This document shows, one piece after another, positions 1 to 8,364 of a stretch of DNA of 64,000 nt. Made by a program: the position numbers and the translations under genes. This DNA comes from Williamsia sp. 1138 (lineage in GTDB: Bacteria; Actinomycetota; Actinomycetes; Mycobacteriales; Mycobacteriaceae): NCBI RefSeq assembly GCF_002095435.2, contig NZ_MJEJ02000054.1, positions 1-64,000 on the forward strand. The letters are read 5' to 3'. The first letter of the stretch is position 1. Each line of letters starts with the position of its first letter. The notes beneath the pieces were generated by a model that was not told where the DNA came from, did no database searches, and was given only the letters and a program-made list of their open reading frames with translations.

Positions 1-1362
1 GGTGTCGATCCAGTACTCCCGGTTGCCGCGCATCTCCACCCGGATGATGCCGCGGGTCTTGAGGTCGTGATGCTCCTTGCACAAGCACGCCAGATTCGAT
101 TCGATCGTCCAGCCACCGGCCATGGGGTTGGCATGGTTGAACGGCACGATGTGGTCGATCTCGCAGTCCTTCGCGGGTTTCTTGCAGCCGGTGAAGCGGC
201 AGGTTCCATCCAGCATTCGGATGATCCGGGCAAGCTTGCGCCCGGGTTTGTACTTCAATGCACCCCGCGGCGGATGCTTCCACCCGCCATGACCATCCTT
301 GGAAGGTGGCGCTTTCACCGGCGGAGCCGGACCGACATCCTTCTCCCCTAGAACCAGCCGGTTGCCGTTGTCGACGGCTTTCATCAATGCGGCGGCGACG
401 TCCTCGGCCGTGACCGGTCGACCATCGGCCGAGTTGATCAACTCCACCAACGCAGCGATCGCGTCCTGCCCGATCGTCACCAACGCCTTCCACCGGGAAC
501 GGCCTGCCAGCGACCGCGACTGATCACCATCGAGCGACCCATACCCCAGCAAGTACCCGGGATCCTTCGACAACCCGAGCAGGGTCGGCAGATCAAGCAC
601 CAACTCTGTCCACGCACGCCGGGCAGCGCGCGAAGGCGCAGCAGCAGACGGGCGAGCCGCAGGCTCGGGCTCTACTTCTGGCTCGGGTTCGGGTTCGGCA
701 TCTTCAGTAGCCGCAGCGTTGGCGTTCGCGATCGCCTCGAGCACCGCATCGACCTCACCCGCCGGGTCATCGAGCGCCATCTCCTCCAGCTGAGCTTTCG
801 CCCTGATCGCCTCCTCCGCCGTGCACCCCGTGGTCAGACTCGCCATCCCACCCGCCCGACGACGTACGGTCACCCGACGCAACGGATCCGCCGCACCATC
901 ATCATCAGGGCGGTCCGGTTCGAACGGCATCAAATGACGATCCAGCTCCTCCGCGAAGATGTTGTCACCCAACAACATCGCATCCTCCGCCAGAACGCCA
1001 TCGAGATCCATCAACGCATCCCGATACCCACGACTGGCACGATGATAGAGCGCTTTGAGTTTCTCGATAGACAGGTCACCCGCTGAGAAAGCCTCCGCCA
1101 GCTCCGGCAGATGATCCAACAACCGCCGACACCGCAACAGATGATCAGCCTGACCAGTCGTGCACCGCCACGCCACCGCGATCTCACACGCCGCGGCCCG
1201 CGTCCCATGCTCATCCTCGACCGACGAGACATACCGGTAATACGCCAAACCATCATCAAGACGCGCCGCCCACGCCTGATTCACCTCACGAGTCCCAGAC
1301 TGCACCCGCGACAACAACTCCGACGCCTCAGCGTCTAACGTTGCGGTCCCCACCCAAGCCAT
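1..1362 (-). CDS. DUF222/HNH endonuclease domain protein (13E12-type), 3' end cut by window edge
   Basis: The reading frame is open from the ATG at 1362 to base 1, giving 454 residues without a stop, so the C-terminus lies outside the window. Residues about 1-330 form the helical DUF222 region, with an acidic/proline linker of PEPEPE type near 240. Residues about 395-443 form an HNH nuclease motif: two Cys (CRFTGC), then EIDHIVPFNHANP, then CLCKEHHDLKT, so the metal and catalytic His/Asn are present. The family is abundant in mycobacteria (13E12 repeat proteins), and its DNA target is not established. A LexA-like palindrome sits three bases upstream of the start, implying SOS control. Family assignment is secure; nuclease activity is inferred from the motif. 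Confidence 0.9.
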   Translation of the reverse strand, partial: MAWVGTATLDAEASELLSRVQSGTREVNQAWAARLDDGLAYYRYVSSVEDEHGTRAAACEIAVAWRCTTGQADHLLRCRRLLDHLPELAEAFSAGDLSIEKLKALYHRASRGYRDALMDLDGVLAEDAMLLGDNIFAEELDRHLMPFEPDRPDDDGAADPLRRVTVRRRAGGMASLTTGCTAEEAIRAKAQLEEMALDDPAGEVDAVLEAIANANAAATEDAEPEPEPEVEPEPAARPSAAAPSRAARRAWTELVLDLPTLLGLSKDPGYLLGYGSLDGDQSRSLAGRSRWKALVTIGQDAIAALVELINSADGRPVTAEDVAAALMKAVDNGNRLVLGEKDVGPAPPVKAPPSKDGHGGWKHPPRGALKYKPGRKLARIIRMLDGTCRFTGCKKPAKDCEIDHIVPFNHANPMAGGWTIESNLACLCKEHHDLKTRGIIRVEMRGNREYWIDT

Positions 1363-1365
1363 GGT

Positions 1366-1381
1366 TAGAACATACATTCGA
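1366..1381 (-). promoter_or_regulatory. LexA/SOS-box-like palindrome
   Basis: On the gene strand this reads TCGAATGTATGTTCTA, matching 10 of 12 fixed positions of the actinobacterial SOS box TCGAAC-N4-GTTCGA. It ends three bases before the DUF222/HNH start codon. SOS control of 13E12 genes is known in mycobacteria; here it is inferred from sequence only. Confidence 0.6.
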
Positions 1382-1454
1382 GGTCTGACAACAGCTCGCC
1401 ACCAATCTCACCAGCCAGGGCGGTGTCGACAAGAGCCGTTCGCCTGCAGCCTGT

Positions 1455-1460
1455 TAATAT
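1455..1460 (+). promoter_or_regulatory. Probable -10 box of tRNA-Gly
   Basis: TAATAT lies 26 bases upstream of the tRNA. No convincing -35 hexamer is present at 16-18 bp spacing. Transcription from here would put a perfect GCGGCC-TTCG-GGCCGC hairpin (1468-1483) in the 5' leader of the pre-tRNA, two bases before the acceptor stem. Confidence 0.4.
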
Positions 1461-1485
1461 CGCTCTCGCGGCCTTCGGGCCGCAC

Positions 1486-1559
1486 GCCGATGTAGTTCAA
1501 TGGCAGAACGGCAGCTTCCCAAGCTGCACACGCGGGTTCGATTCCCGTCATCGGCTCCA
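1486..1559 (+). tRNA. tRNA-Gly (anticodon CCC)
   Basis: A full cloverleaf can be folded by hand. Acceptor stem GCCGATG pairs with CATCGGC, D-arm is GTTC/GAAC, anticodon stem is GCAGC/GCTGC around loop TTCCCAA (anticodon CCC), and the T-arm is GCGGG-TTCGATT-CCCGT. The discriminator is T and CCA is encoded. It decodes GGG. No integrase or direct repeat is visible next to it. Confidence 0.95.
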
Positions 1560-1656
1560 CGTTCGACATGCCTCATGCCAGGCCATACGCCCGGGGTCTG
1601 CAGCACCCGGGCGCGCACTGACGCTCAACCCCATCAGAGCCTGACAGGTCCCGCAG

Positions 1657-1734
1657 TTAGCTCCCGTTCGCGTACAGCGCGAGCAGCGGACCGAGAAAAG
1701 CAAACACGACCGTGAGGGCGATTTCAGAAGACAC
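1657..1734 (-). CDS. Candidate 25-residue single-span membrane peptide
   Basis: On the minus strand a GTG start is preceded by AAAGGA at six bases spacing and opens 25 codons ending in TAA. The peptide begins MSSEIALTVV, continues with an unbroken hydrophobic stretch (about residues 5-21) and ends YANGS, so it would be one transmembrane helix. It sits in an otherwise empty gap. Nothing else supports expression, and I do not recognise a family. A 25-codon frame could arise by chance; the Shine-Dalgarno and the hydrophobic pattern are the reasons to record it. Confidence 0.35.
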   Translation of the reverse strand: MSSEIALTVVFAFLGPLLALYANGS

Positions 1735-1963
1735 AGAGGTTCCTTTCAGCAACGGTTTCACTGGATCGGCAGTCGAGAACGTTCCATTCGACAACCAGCG
1801 TTGACAATGTCATCCAACGGCCGATTTGTCAGCAAAACGAAGCATATTTGGTCCAGCTAATGCAGCATTCGAAGTCACCATGTCTGTGCGACAGCCGAAC
1901 TCAGGTGTCGGCCGCTTGGCGCCCCTCCGCCGCGCTATCCTTCGACAAACGAAGGGACGCGCA
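1735..1963. other. Intergenic stretch with no recognised gene
   Basis: Together with 1560-1656 this is the only sizeable gap in the window. A perfect TTGACA hexamer occurs at 1801 on the plus strand, but nothing at -10 spacing resembles a good partner. GAACGTTC at 1777-1784 is a short palindrome. I see no RNA gene or coding frame here beyond the small frame listed separately. Confidence 0.4.
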
Positions 1964-2470
1964 TTGAATCTCGAAGAATTCCGTCGCATCATCCAGAGCT
2001 CGGGGCCGGACGACTGGCACGTGATCAAACACCAGGGCCCGAGTTACCACAACTGGTTCGATGGTTCTCCGGGTGCGAACGGCTATCGCCTCGAGGTGAA
2101 CAGCCACTACGCGACCGCGTCCTACAAGCCCGACCTCAACATCACGATCGCCTGGGGAATGGGCCTGGATTTCGAGCACGAGGGCGACCAGAGCCACGCC
2201 CGGATCTTCGAATGGTCGAAGACGTTCAACGACAAGTCGGTCAGACTCTGCTTTGCCGATTTCTTCTGGTGCGGCGCACTCGTCGACCGCTTCAATTACG
2301 TCGTGGCCGACGGCGGTCGCGCGGTCCTGCCGTGGGCGCTGGAGATACGCGGCTTGGCGACGACTCAGCACGAACACGACACTGCAAAACTGATCCATCA
2401 CCTGGGCGACCACGTCGAAGGCTTCGAGAAGTACTTCCAGCGCGTCGGGTTCACGGTCGAGGGCGGCTAG
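1964..2470 (+). CDS. Hypothetical protein, 168 aa
   Basis: I do not recognise the family. The chosen TTG start is preceded by GAAGGGA at about seven bases and gives a protein beginning MNLEEFRRIIQSSGPDDW. The frame is also open upstream to 1826, but that extension looks non-coding. The sequence is rich in aromatic residues and histidines, with no signal peptide or membrane span, so it is probably a small soluble cytoplasmic protein. It is convergent with the S9 peptidase, leaving 15 bases between stops. Coding is supported by length and codon use; function is unknown. Confidence 0.6.
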   Translation: MNLEEFRRIIQSSGPDDWHVIKHQGPSYHNWFDGSPGANGYRLEVNSHYATASYKPDLNITIAWGMGLDFEHEGDQSHARIFEWSKTFNDKSVRLCFADFFWCGALVDRFNYVVADGGRAVLPWALEIRGLATTQHEHDTAKLIHHLGDHVEGFEKYFQRVGFTVEGG

Positions 2471-2485
2471 AGGGCGCCCCTTCCG

Positions 2486-4357
2486 TCATAGGTACTCCCG
2501 ATAGAACGTCAACTCCGACTCGCGCGCGTCGATGATGGTTTCGACCTTGCGGAAGCCGTGGGATTCGCCTTCGTAAGCGATGTACCGGTGGGGAATCCCC
2601 TTCGCCACCAACGCGTCACGAAAACGTTCGGCCTGGGCAGGCGGAACGATCGGGTCGTCGAGACCCTGCAGGAGCAGGACCGGGCAATTGAGTCCGTCCA
2701 CGTTGTTCAAGGGGGCACGGCTGCGATAGAGCTCGGCCGCCTCGGGGAGGGGGCCGATGAGCCCGTCGATGTACCGCGATTCGAAATCGTGTGTTTCGGC
2801 CACGAATTTCTCCAGTTCGGCCACGCCGTAATACGACGCACCGCAGGCGAACACGTCGGAGGAGGTCAATGCGGCAAGGACGGTCCACCCGCCGGCGGAT
2901 CCTCCCTCGATGGCGAGCCGGGCACGGTCGGCCAGGCCGAGGTCGGCGAGACCCTCCACTGCGGCGACCGTGTCCTCGACATCGACGATTCCCCACTGCC
3001 CACGCAGGCGATTGCGGTACTCGCGGCCGTATCCGCTCGATCCGCCGTAATTGACGTCCACGACTCCGTAGCCGCGTGAGGTGAAGAACGCGTAGACCGG
3101 GTCGAGACGAGGGGCCACGTGCGCGGTCGGGCCACCGTGGACGAACGCGATGTACGGAGGCAGCTCACCGTCCGGGCCGGTCTGGTCCGGGTTGCGAGGT
3201 GGATAGACAACTGCGTGGACCTCGCGCTTCGGTCCGTCGAACGTGATCTGCTGCGCAACAGGCAGATATTGCTCTGGCGGCACGTCATCGAGGGACAACC
3301 GCACATCCTCGAGTTCACCGGACCCGAGATCGAGGATCCGGATGCCGCCCGGCGTCTGAGCACCTGCGGTCCGCAGCAACACCCGTGTTCCGTCGATGTC
3401 GAGCAACCCGATGCTCGTGTGATCACCGAGGTCGACGTCATCGAATACGCCTGTGGTCGTGTCGAGCCGGGCCAGGGTGTCGGTCCCGCTCGTCCGAACG
3501 GTCAACCACGTTGCATCGCCCGTCCGCAGGTACCAGCCAGCGCCCAGCTGCCACAACGGCGCCCCGATATCCGCCGCCACGGCGCCGACCGACTGCGGCT
3601 CACCACCGTCGACATCGAACGTGTAGAGGTTCCACCAACCGCTCCGGTCACTGGTCGCCAGAACCTGACCCGGTCCCGCCCACTCGGGTTGCAGCACTGA
3701 CTCATCGGCGCCACCGGCGAGGACGACCCACTCACCGGCCACCCCGTCGGCACCCAACGACGCCACGCGCAGTTCCGTTCCGTCCCAGGGCATCTGCGGA
3801 TGGTTCCAGGCGATCCACGCCAGCCGCGTACCGTCCGGCGAGACCCGCGGATAGGCGAGAAAATCAGAGCCCGACACGACCGAACGTACCGAGGCATCGT
3901 CCAATCCGATCGCAACGATGTCCCGGACGATCGTCCCCTCGTCGTCGTGACTCTCACGCACACACCAGACCTCATGGTCGCGCACCGACAGGTCCCCGTA
4001 GCGCACCTGCGAGTTGGTGTCGGGGGTCAACGCGGTGCGGTGCCCGCCTTCGACCACGTAGAGACGCTGATCCGAGTATTCGGCGTAGACGAGTCGCGCG
4101 TCCTCGGTGACCGCCCATGCCCCGCCGCCGTACTCGTGGACACGTGTGCGCGCGTCGAACGGTGCCTCCAAGATGTCGACAGGCTCGCCGTCGACCCCGG
4201 CCCGCCGAATGGCCGTACGTCCCCGCTCGGTCGGTCGGCCCTCTGCCCACCAGACATCAGACCCGACGAAACAAGCTCCGGATACGGGGTGCCCGCTGGC
4301 GGCGAGGTCGGCAGCGGTAATGGGCGAGGTCCACGATCCGTAGGGCGCAACAGTCAC
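2486..4357 (-). CDS. S9-family (prolyl oligopeptidase-type) serine peptidase
   Basis: The 623-residue protein has an N-terminal beta-propeller-like region (about 1-380, with WD/TolB-like repeats such as VSPDGTRLAWIAWN) and a C-terminal alpha/beta-hydrolase domain. The nucleophile elbow GGSAGGW places Ser487. Asp567/568 (LQGLDDPIVP) and His600 (GESHGF) complete the triad. HGG at the start of the catalytic domain supplies the oxyanion region. No signal peptide is visible, so it is cytosolic. The family cleaves short peptides (dipeptidyl or acylaminoacyl peptidase); exact specificity cannot be read. The gene stands alone, divergent from the monooxygenase. Confidence 0.9.
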   Translation of the reverse strand: MTVAPYGSWTSPITAADLAASGHPVSGACFVGSDVWWAEGRPTERGRTAIRRAGVDGEPVDILEAPFDARTRVHEYGGGAWAVTEDARLVYAEYSDQRLYVVEGGHRTALTPDTNSQVRYGDLSVRDHEVWCVRESHDDEGTIVRDIVAIGLDDASVRSVVSGSDFLAYPRVSPDGTRLAWIAWNHPQMPWDGTELRVASLGADGVAGEWVVLAGGADESVLQPEWAGPGQVLATSDRSGWWNLYTFDVDGGEPQSVGAVAADIGAPLWQLGAGWYLRTGDATWLTVRTSGTDTLARLDTTTGVFDDVDLGDHTSIGLLDIDGTRVLLRTAGAQTPGGIRILDLGSGELEDVRLSLDDVPPEQYLPVAQQITFDGPKREVHAVVYPPRNPDQTGPDGELPPYIAFVHGGPTAHVAPRLDPVYAFFTSRGYGVVDVNYGGSSGYGREYRNRLRGQWGIVDVEDTVAAVEGLADLGLADRARLAIEGGSAGGWTVLAALTSSDVFACGASYYGVAELEKFVAETHDFESRYIDGLIGPLPEAAELYRSRAPLNNVDGLNCPVLLLQGLDDPIVPPAQAERFRDALVAKGIPHRYIAYEGESHGFRKVETIIDARESELTFYREYL

Positions 4358-4421
4358 GGCACGACAGTATCGAAAGTCGGGTCCCTCTCGTCCGCAGGAA
4401 TCGCGATCGTGACATCGACCG

Positions 4422-4463
4422 TTGACTCAAACTCGTCGACGCCTTACTTTTGAACAATGTTCA
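4422..4463 (+). promoter_or_regulatory. Promoter with overlapping palindromic operator for the BVMO-TetR operon
   Basis: TTGACT (4422-4427) and TACTTT (4445-4450) are separated by 17 bases. The expected start point falls inside a perfect 13-bp palindrome, TGAACA-A-TGTTCA (4451-4463). This is a textbook repressor position, and the TetR protein encoded downstream in the same operon is the natural ligand. Binding is inferred. Confidence 0.65.
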
Positions 4464-4497
4464 CAATGAGGTTCGGGCCCCGAGACCAGGCTTTCTC

Positions 4498-5976
4498 ATG
4501 ACCAGCCCACGGGTGCTGGTCATCGGCGCGGGTATGTCCGGACTGGCGATGGGCGTCAAACTCAAGGCCGCCGGGTTCGACGATTTCACCATCCTCGAAA
4601 AGGGATCCGACGTCGGCGGCGTGTGGTTCTGGAACCGGTATCCGGGGCTCGCGTGCGACGTCCCATCGCTGCTCTACCGGTACTCGTTCCAGAACAAGAC
4701 CGACTGGCCCAACATCTTCTCTTCACGCGACGACATCCTGGCCTATCACCGCGGCGTCGCCGACGATCATGACCTGTGGCCTCACATCCGGCTCGACTCC
4801 GAGGTCGTTTCCGCCCGGTTCGCCGACAACGCCTGGCATGTCGAGACCGCGGCCGGCGACGAGCTGACCACAGACTTCCTGGTTGCCGCGACGGGCGTGC
4901 TGCATCACCCGAACCGCCCCGACATCCCCGGTCTCGACGACTTCGCAGGCCCCGTCGTCCACACCGCACGATGGGATCGCGGCCTCGACACCACGGACAA
5001 GCGCATCGCCATCGTGGGTGGAGGTTCGACGGGCGTGCAGATCACCGGCGCACTGCAGGCCACCGCGCGCACCCTGACACTCTTCCAGCGCACTCCGCAA
5101 TGGGTGCTCTGGGCACCGACCACGCTTTCCCAACCGAAGTTCGTCACCGCGGTGTTCCGGCGGAAACCCGCACTGGCTCAAGCATCGTTTCGGGCGTGGG
5201 TCCGCGCCAGCGCCCTGTTCACGGACCTGACCATCCATCCCGGCATCAAGCGGCGAGCAGTGCAGAGCTACGCCCGACTCTGCTTACACCTGATCCGCGA
5301 CCGCGACCTCCGCGAGCGACTGCGCCCCGACTACCAACCACTGTGCAAACGACAGGTGCTGTCCGGCAATTACTTCCGAGCCATTCAGCAGGCGAACGTC
5401 GAGGTGGTGACCGACCGCGTCGACCATGTCGATGCGACCGGCATCGTCACCGCCGACGGCAACCATCACGACCTCGACATCGTCGTCCTCGCCACCGGAT
5501 TCGAAGCCCACAACTACATGCGGCCGATGGACCTGACCGGACGCGATGGCATCACGATCGACGAGGCCTGGAAGAGCGGGCCGCACGCGTTCGCGATGAC
5601 GAGCATCCCGGGCTTCCCCAACTTCTTCACCATCCTCGGCCCCAACAGCCCCGTCGGCAGCATTCACCTGCAGACCGCGGCCGAGCTGACCTGCGACCAC
5701 ATCATCCGGTGGATCTCGGCGTTCGCGAACGGGGAGCTGACGAGTGTCGAGGTGTCCGAGAATGCAACGCGGCGCTTCAACTCCGATGTGGTGGAAGCCT
5801 TGCAGCCGACGGTCTGGAACACCGGCTGTGAGAGCTGGTATTTCAAGGACGACGGCACCGTCGACCTGTGGCCTTTCGATCTCGCGACGCTGAAACAGTT
5901 TCTCGGACAGCCACTGTCGTCGGACTACATGATCACGTACCCCGAGGGAGGTGTCCTTGACGACCAAGTGGGGTGA
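4498..5976 (+). CDS. Baeyer-Villiger-type flavin monooxygenase
   Basis: A class B flavoprotein monooxygenase of 492 residues. The N-terminal FAD Rossmann motif is VIGAGMSG (8-15). The Baeyer-Villiger fingerprint FxGxxxHxxxW is present exactly as FAGPVVHTARW (149-159). A second (NADPH) Rossmann motif, IVGGGSTG, follows at about 172. Such enzymes insert oxygen next to a carbonyl of ketones or oxidise soft heteroatoms; the substrate cannot be read. An open frame extends to 4450, but that part covers the promoter and operator, so the ATG at 4498 is chosen. Its stop overlaps the start of the TetR gene, so the two are translationally coupled. Confidence 0.92.
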   Translation: MTSPRVLVIGAGMSGLAMGVKLKAAGFDDFTILEKGSDVGGVWFWNRYPGLACDVPSLLYRYSFQNKTDWPNIFSSRDDILAYHRGVADDHDLWPHIRLDSEVVSARFADNAWHVETAAGDELTTDFLVAATGVLHHPNRPDIPGLDDFAGPVVHTARWDRGLDTTDKRIAIVGGGSTGVQITGALQATARTLTLFQRTPQWVLWAPTTLSQPKFVTAVFRRKPALAQASFRAWVRASALFTDLTIHPGIKRRAVQSYARLCLHLIRDRDLRERLRPDYQPLCKRQVLSGNYFRAIQQANVEVVTDRVDHVDATGIVTADGNHHDLDIVVLATGFEAHNYMRPMDLTGRDGITIDEAWKSGPHAFAMTSIPGFPNFFTILGPNSPVGSIHLQTAAELTCDHIIRWISAFANGELTSVEVSENATRRFNSDVVEALQPTVWNTGCESWYFKDDGTVDLWPFDLATLKQFLGQPLSSDYMITYPEGGVLDDQVG

Positions 5977-6574
5977 CCGCGAGGCACGGCGCCGCGACAT
6001 CCTCACCGCGGGCGCCGCGCTGCTCGCAAACCAGGGATATTCCGCCCTGCAGATGCGCGATGTCGCGAAAGGCGCGGGTATCAGTCCCGGCACGATCTAC
6101 ACGTACTTCTCCACCAAAGAGGCTCTCTTCGCCGAGCTCTATGCCGAGCGTCTCAATCTGCTGCACAACGTGATCGAGCCCGAATGCGCGACCGCGGACG
6201 ATCCCGTTGCCCTGTTCGTCCTGGTGGCCACCGAGTATCTCGACGTGTACCGGATCTACGGCCGTGAGCTGAACATCTGGTCGTTGCTCGCCGGCACAGA
6301 TGTCACCGCATCGTCTGCCCATACGGAAGCTTTGACCTCGGCCGCTCTCAAGGTGTTGGCCGTGCTCCACACTTCTCTCGATCGCATGTGTTCGGCAGGG
6401 CCCGAGGCCGAAAGAGTGGACATCACAAGCGCTCTGATGCTGCTCTGGGCCACCATCACCGGCCTCGCCGATCAGTTCACCGGCGTGCGGCAGCACCTGC
6501 ATACCCATGACTGGGACGCCGCCGCACAGTTCGCCGCGACCACCTTGACACGGGGCATCGGCTTGCGCCCGTGA
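5957..6574 (+). CDS. TetR-family regulator coupled to the monooxygenase
   Basis: A 205-residue TetR repressor. The N-terminal helix-turn-helix runs from about 10 to 57 (ILTAGAALLANQGYSALQMR, then GISPGTIYTYFSTKEALF), and the ligand-binding part follows. The TTG at 5957 is favoured because GGGAGG lies five bases before it; a GTG at 5951 is too close to that site. The gene overlaps the 3' end of the monooxygenase by 20 bases. It most likely represses its own operon through the palindrome at 4451-4463, with a ketone or related substrate as inducer. Confidence 0.88.
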   Translation: MTTKWGDREARRRDILTAGAALLANQGYSALQMRDVAKGAGISPGTIYTYFSTKEALFAELYAERLNLLHNVIEPECATADDPVALFVLVATEYLDVYRIYGRELNIWSLLAGTDVTASSAHTEALTSAALKVLAVLHTSLDRMCSAGPEAERVDITSALMLLWATITGLADQFTGVRQHLHTHDWDAAAQFAATTLTRGIGLRP

Positions 6575-7219
6575 TCAGTCCCGGTCGTCGGCAGCGAACG
6601 CGGTCACATCGATGACCAGATCGGCATGCTGACGCCTTGCCCTGGTCCGCTGCGCATTGCTCTCGTCCGGACCTTCGGCCCAACGCCACGCCGCGGATTC
6701 AGACATTCCGAACCTGATGTGCCGCTGCACGAGCCGTTCGAGCCGAAGGTCATGCGGCGCTTCGATATACCAGACCTCATCGAGCAGAGAGCGCAGCCCT
6801 GACCACGGCTTGTCGTCGTCGAGCAGGTAGTTGCCTTCCGTGATCACAACCGGCACGGCGGCGGGTACCGCGATCGAACCGGCGATCGCCTCCTCGACCC
6901 CGCGCACATAGTCGGGGGCGTAGACCACTGGCTCGTCCCGGTCGCGAAGCCGCCTGATCAACTGCAGATATCCGAACGCATCAAAGGTATCGATCGCTCC
7001 TTTTCGGCCGGCTCTGCCGAGGTGCGCGAGTTGCTCATTCGAGAGGTGAAAGCCGTCCATCGGGACCACCATCGCGTCGCCGCCGAGGACATCGGACACG
7101 GCAGCGGAGACCGTGCTCTTCCCCGACCCCGGCTCACCGACGATCCCGATCAGCACCCGTTCACGCTTCTGGCGTAGCCGTTCGATCCGGTCGACCAGCT
7201 CCGTAGGCCGTGTGATCAC
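6575..7219 (-). CDS. P-loop nucleoside/nucleotide kinase-family protein
   Basis: A cytosolic 214-residue kinase of the uridine kinase / pantothenate kinase / phosphoribulokinase fold. Walker A is GEPGSGKST (28-36). It is followed by VVPMDGFHLSN, the substrate-side DGFH motif of this family, and by VVITEGNYLL, the Walker B-like strand. The actual phosphoryl acceptor is not identifiable; fructose, nucleoside and pantothenate kinases share these motifs. It ends one base after the TetR stop on the other strand (convergent) and is divergent from the pentapeptide gene. Confidence 0.85.
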   Translation of the reverse strand: MITRPTELVDRIERLRQKRERVLIGIVGEPGSGKSTVSAAVSDVLGGDAMVVPMDGFHLSNEQLAHLGRAGRKGAIDTFDAFGYLQLIRRLRDRDEPVVYAPDYVRGVEEAIAGSIAVPAAVPVVITEGNYLLDDDKPWSGLRSLLDEVWYIEAPHDLRLERLVQRHIRFGMSESAAWRWAEGPDESNAQRTRARRQHADLVIDVTAFAADDRD

Positions 7220-7386
7220 CCTGCCGCCTCTCGTGAAAGCTCATCGTTTCCACAGTTCTAACGCCGATTATTCGTTATGGTTGATCCGTTTCGAGGGGTC
7301 GTGCATTGCAACAGGTTGAAGCCACCGACGTGTTGCCTGAACCCATTTCGTCCGAGGTGGGCATACCGTCCAACGGAGGATCTGCG

Positions 7387-8244
7387 ATGACCCCTACGAG
7401 AACAGCCACGTCTGCACCGCGCGGGTGGACCGGCCGCCTTCGCACCTTACTCGTCGTCGTCCCTTCAGCCTTGGCGCTTGCGGCTCTGAGCACGCCGAAC
7501 GTCGCCTCCGCCGATGAAGTAATTCAGGGCTGCACGATTGTCGAAGACCCTTATGTGGCCGAATACACGATCTGTCGAAACATGGATCTGTCCGGGATCA
7601 ATCTGTCGCAGCGCCAAATGCAGTATGCCGACTTCACCGGCTCTGACCTCTCGAATGCCAACCTGTCACTTTCCGACTGGAATTTCACCAAATTCGACGG
7701 AGCTGATCTGACCGGAGCGAACTTCTCCGACACAACCACCTATCGGTCGGCCTTCAACGATGTCGACCTCACGGGAGCCGATCTCACCAGGACTTTCTGG
7801 GCCGAGACCTCCGCGCAACGAATCGTTCTGGTGAACGCCACGCTGACCGACAGCATCTTGGGGTACGTCGACTTCACCAACGCCGATCTGACCGGAGCGA
7901 ATCTCACCCGAGCGAACTTCGGAGAAAGCACGGTCACCGGCGCGAACTTCACCAGGACCCTTCTACTCCCGTCTGACCAGCAACTCCCCGATGCCAGCGC
8001 GGGCACGATCGTGGAGTGGACCGTGCCACCTGGACTGTCGGGTGCGGCCGTGACGGAATGCACGCCACCGTCAGGCAGCGCGTTTCCCACGGGAACCACC
8101 ACGGTGCGATGCGTTGTTGCGGGCACCAACGGCCAGGGCTTCGGCACCTTCACCGTCACGATCGGTCGAGAAGTACCTTCGGGGGGATCCTCCGGTTCAT
8201 CAGGATCGTCCGTAGGTGGGCTGTTCGGCGGCATCCTCGGGTAA
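7387..8244 (+). CDS. Exported pentapeptide-repeat protein
   Basis: The ATG at 7387 has an excellent Shine-Dalgarno (AACGGAGGA, six bases away) and yields 285 residues. A signal peptide covers about 1-40 (arginine-rich start, hydrophobic core LLVVVPSALALAAL, cleavage after ASA). Residues about 55-200 contain repeated A(D/N)LxxAN-type pentapeptides such as ADLTGANF and ANLTRANF, expected to fold as a right-handed quadrilateral beta-helix. Residues about 205-260 resemble a HYR/Ig-like module, followed by a Gly/Ser-rich tail. Most pentapeptide proteins are cytosolic, so export is notable. The next gene is also exported. Confidence 0.85.
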   Translation: MTPTRTATSAPRGWTGRLRTLLVVVPSALALAALSTPNVASADEVIQGCTIVEDPYVAEYTICRNMDLSGINLSQRQMQYADFTGSDLSNANLSLSDWNFTKFDGADLTGANFSDTTTYRSAFNDVDLTGADLTRTFWAETSAQRIVLVNATLTDSILGYVDFTNADLTGANLTRANFGESTVTGANFTRTLLLPSDQQLPDASAGTIVEWTVPPGLSGAAVTECTPPSGSAFPTGTTTVRCVVAGTNGQGFGTFTVTIGREVPSGGSSGSSGSSVGGLFGGILG

Positions 8245-8364
8245 CCACGAATCGTTGCGGAAGCGAGACTCGCAAACCCCCGCACCTCTGGAACACTGAC
8301 GCATTGAGCCCCACCAGTCACATCAGCACCAGGGGTAACAAAGTCCAGTCGGATGAGGGGACCC

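Noticed and set aside
1-1362. DUF222/HNH gene as a group II intron or transposon remnant
   Set aside because: No reverse transcriptase, transposase or terminal repeats; 13E12 proteins are ordinary, multicopy chromosomal genes in this group.
1486-1963. Integration site at tRNA-Gly
   Set aside because: No integrase, no direct repeat of the tRNA 3' end and no composition shift was seen.
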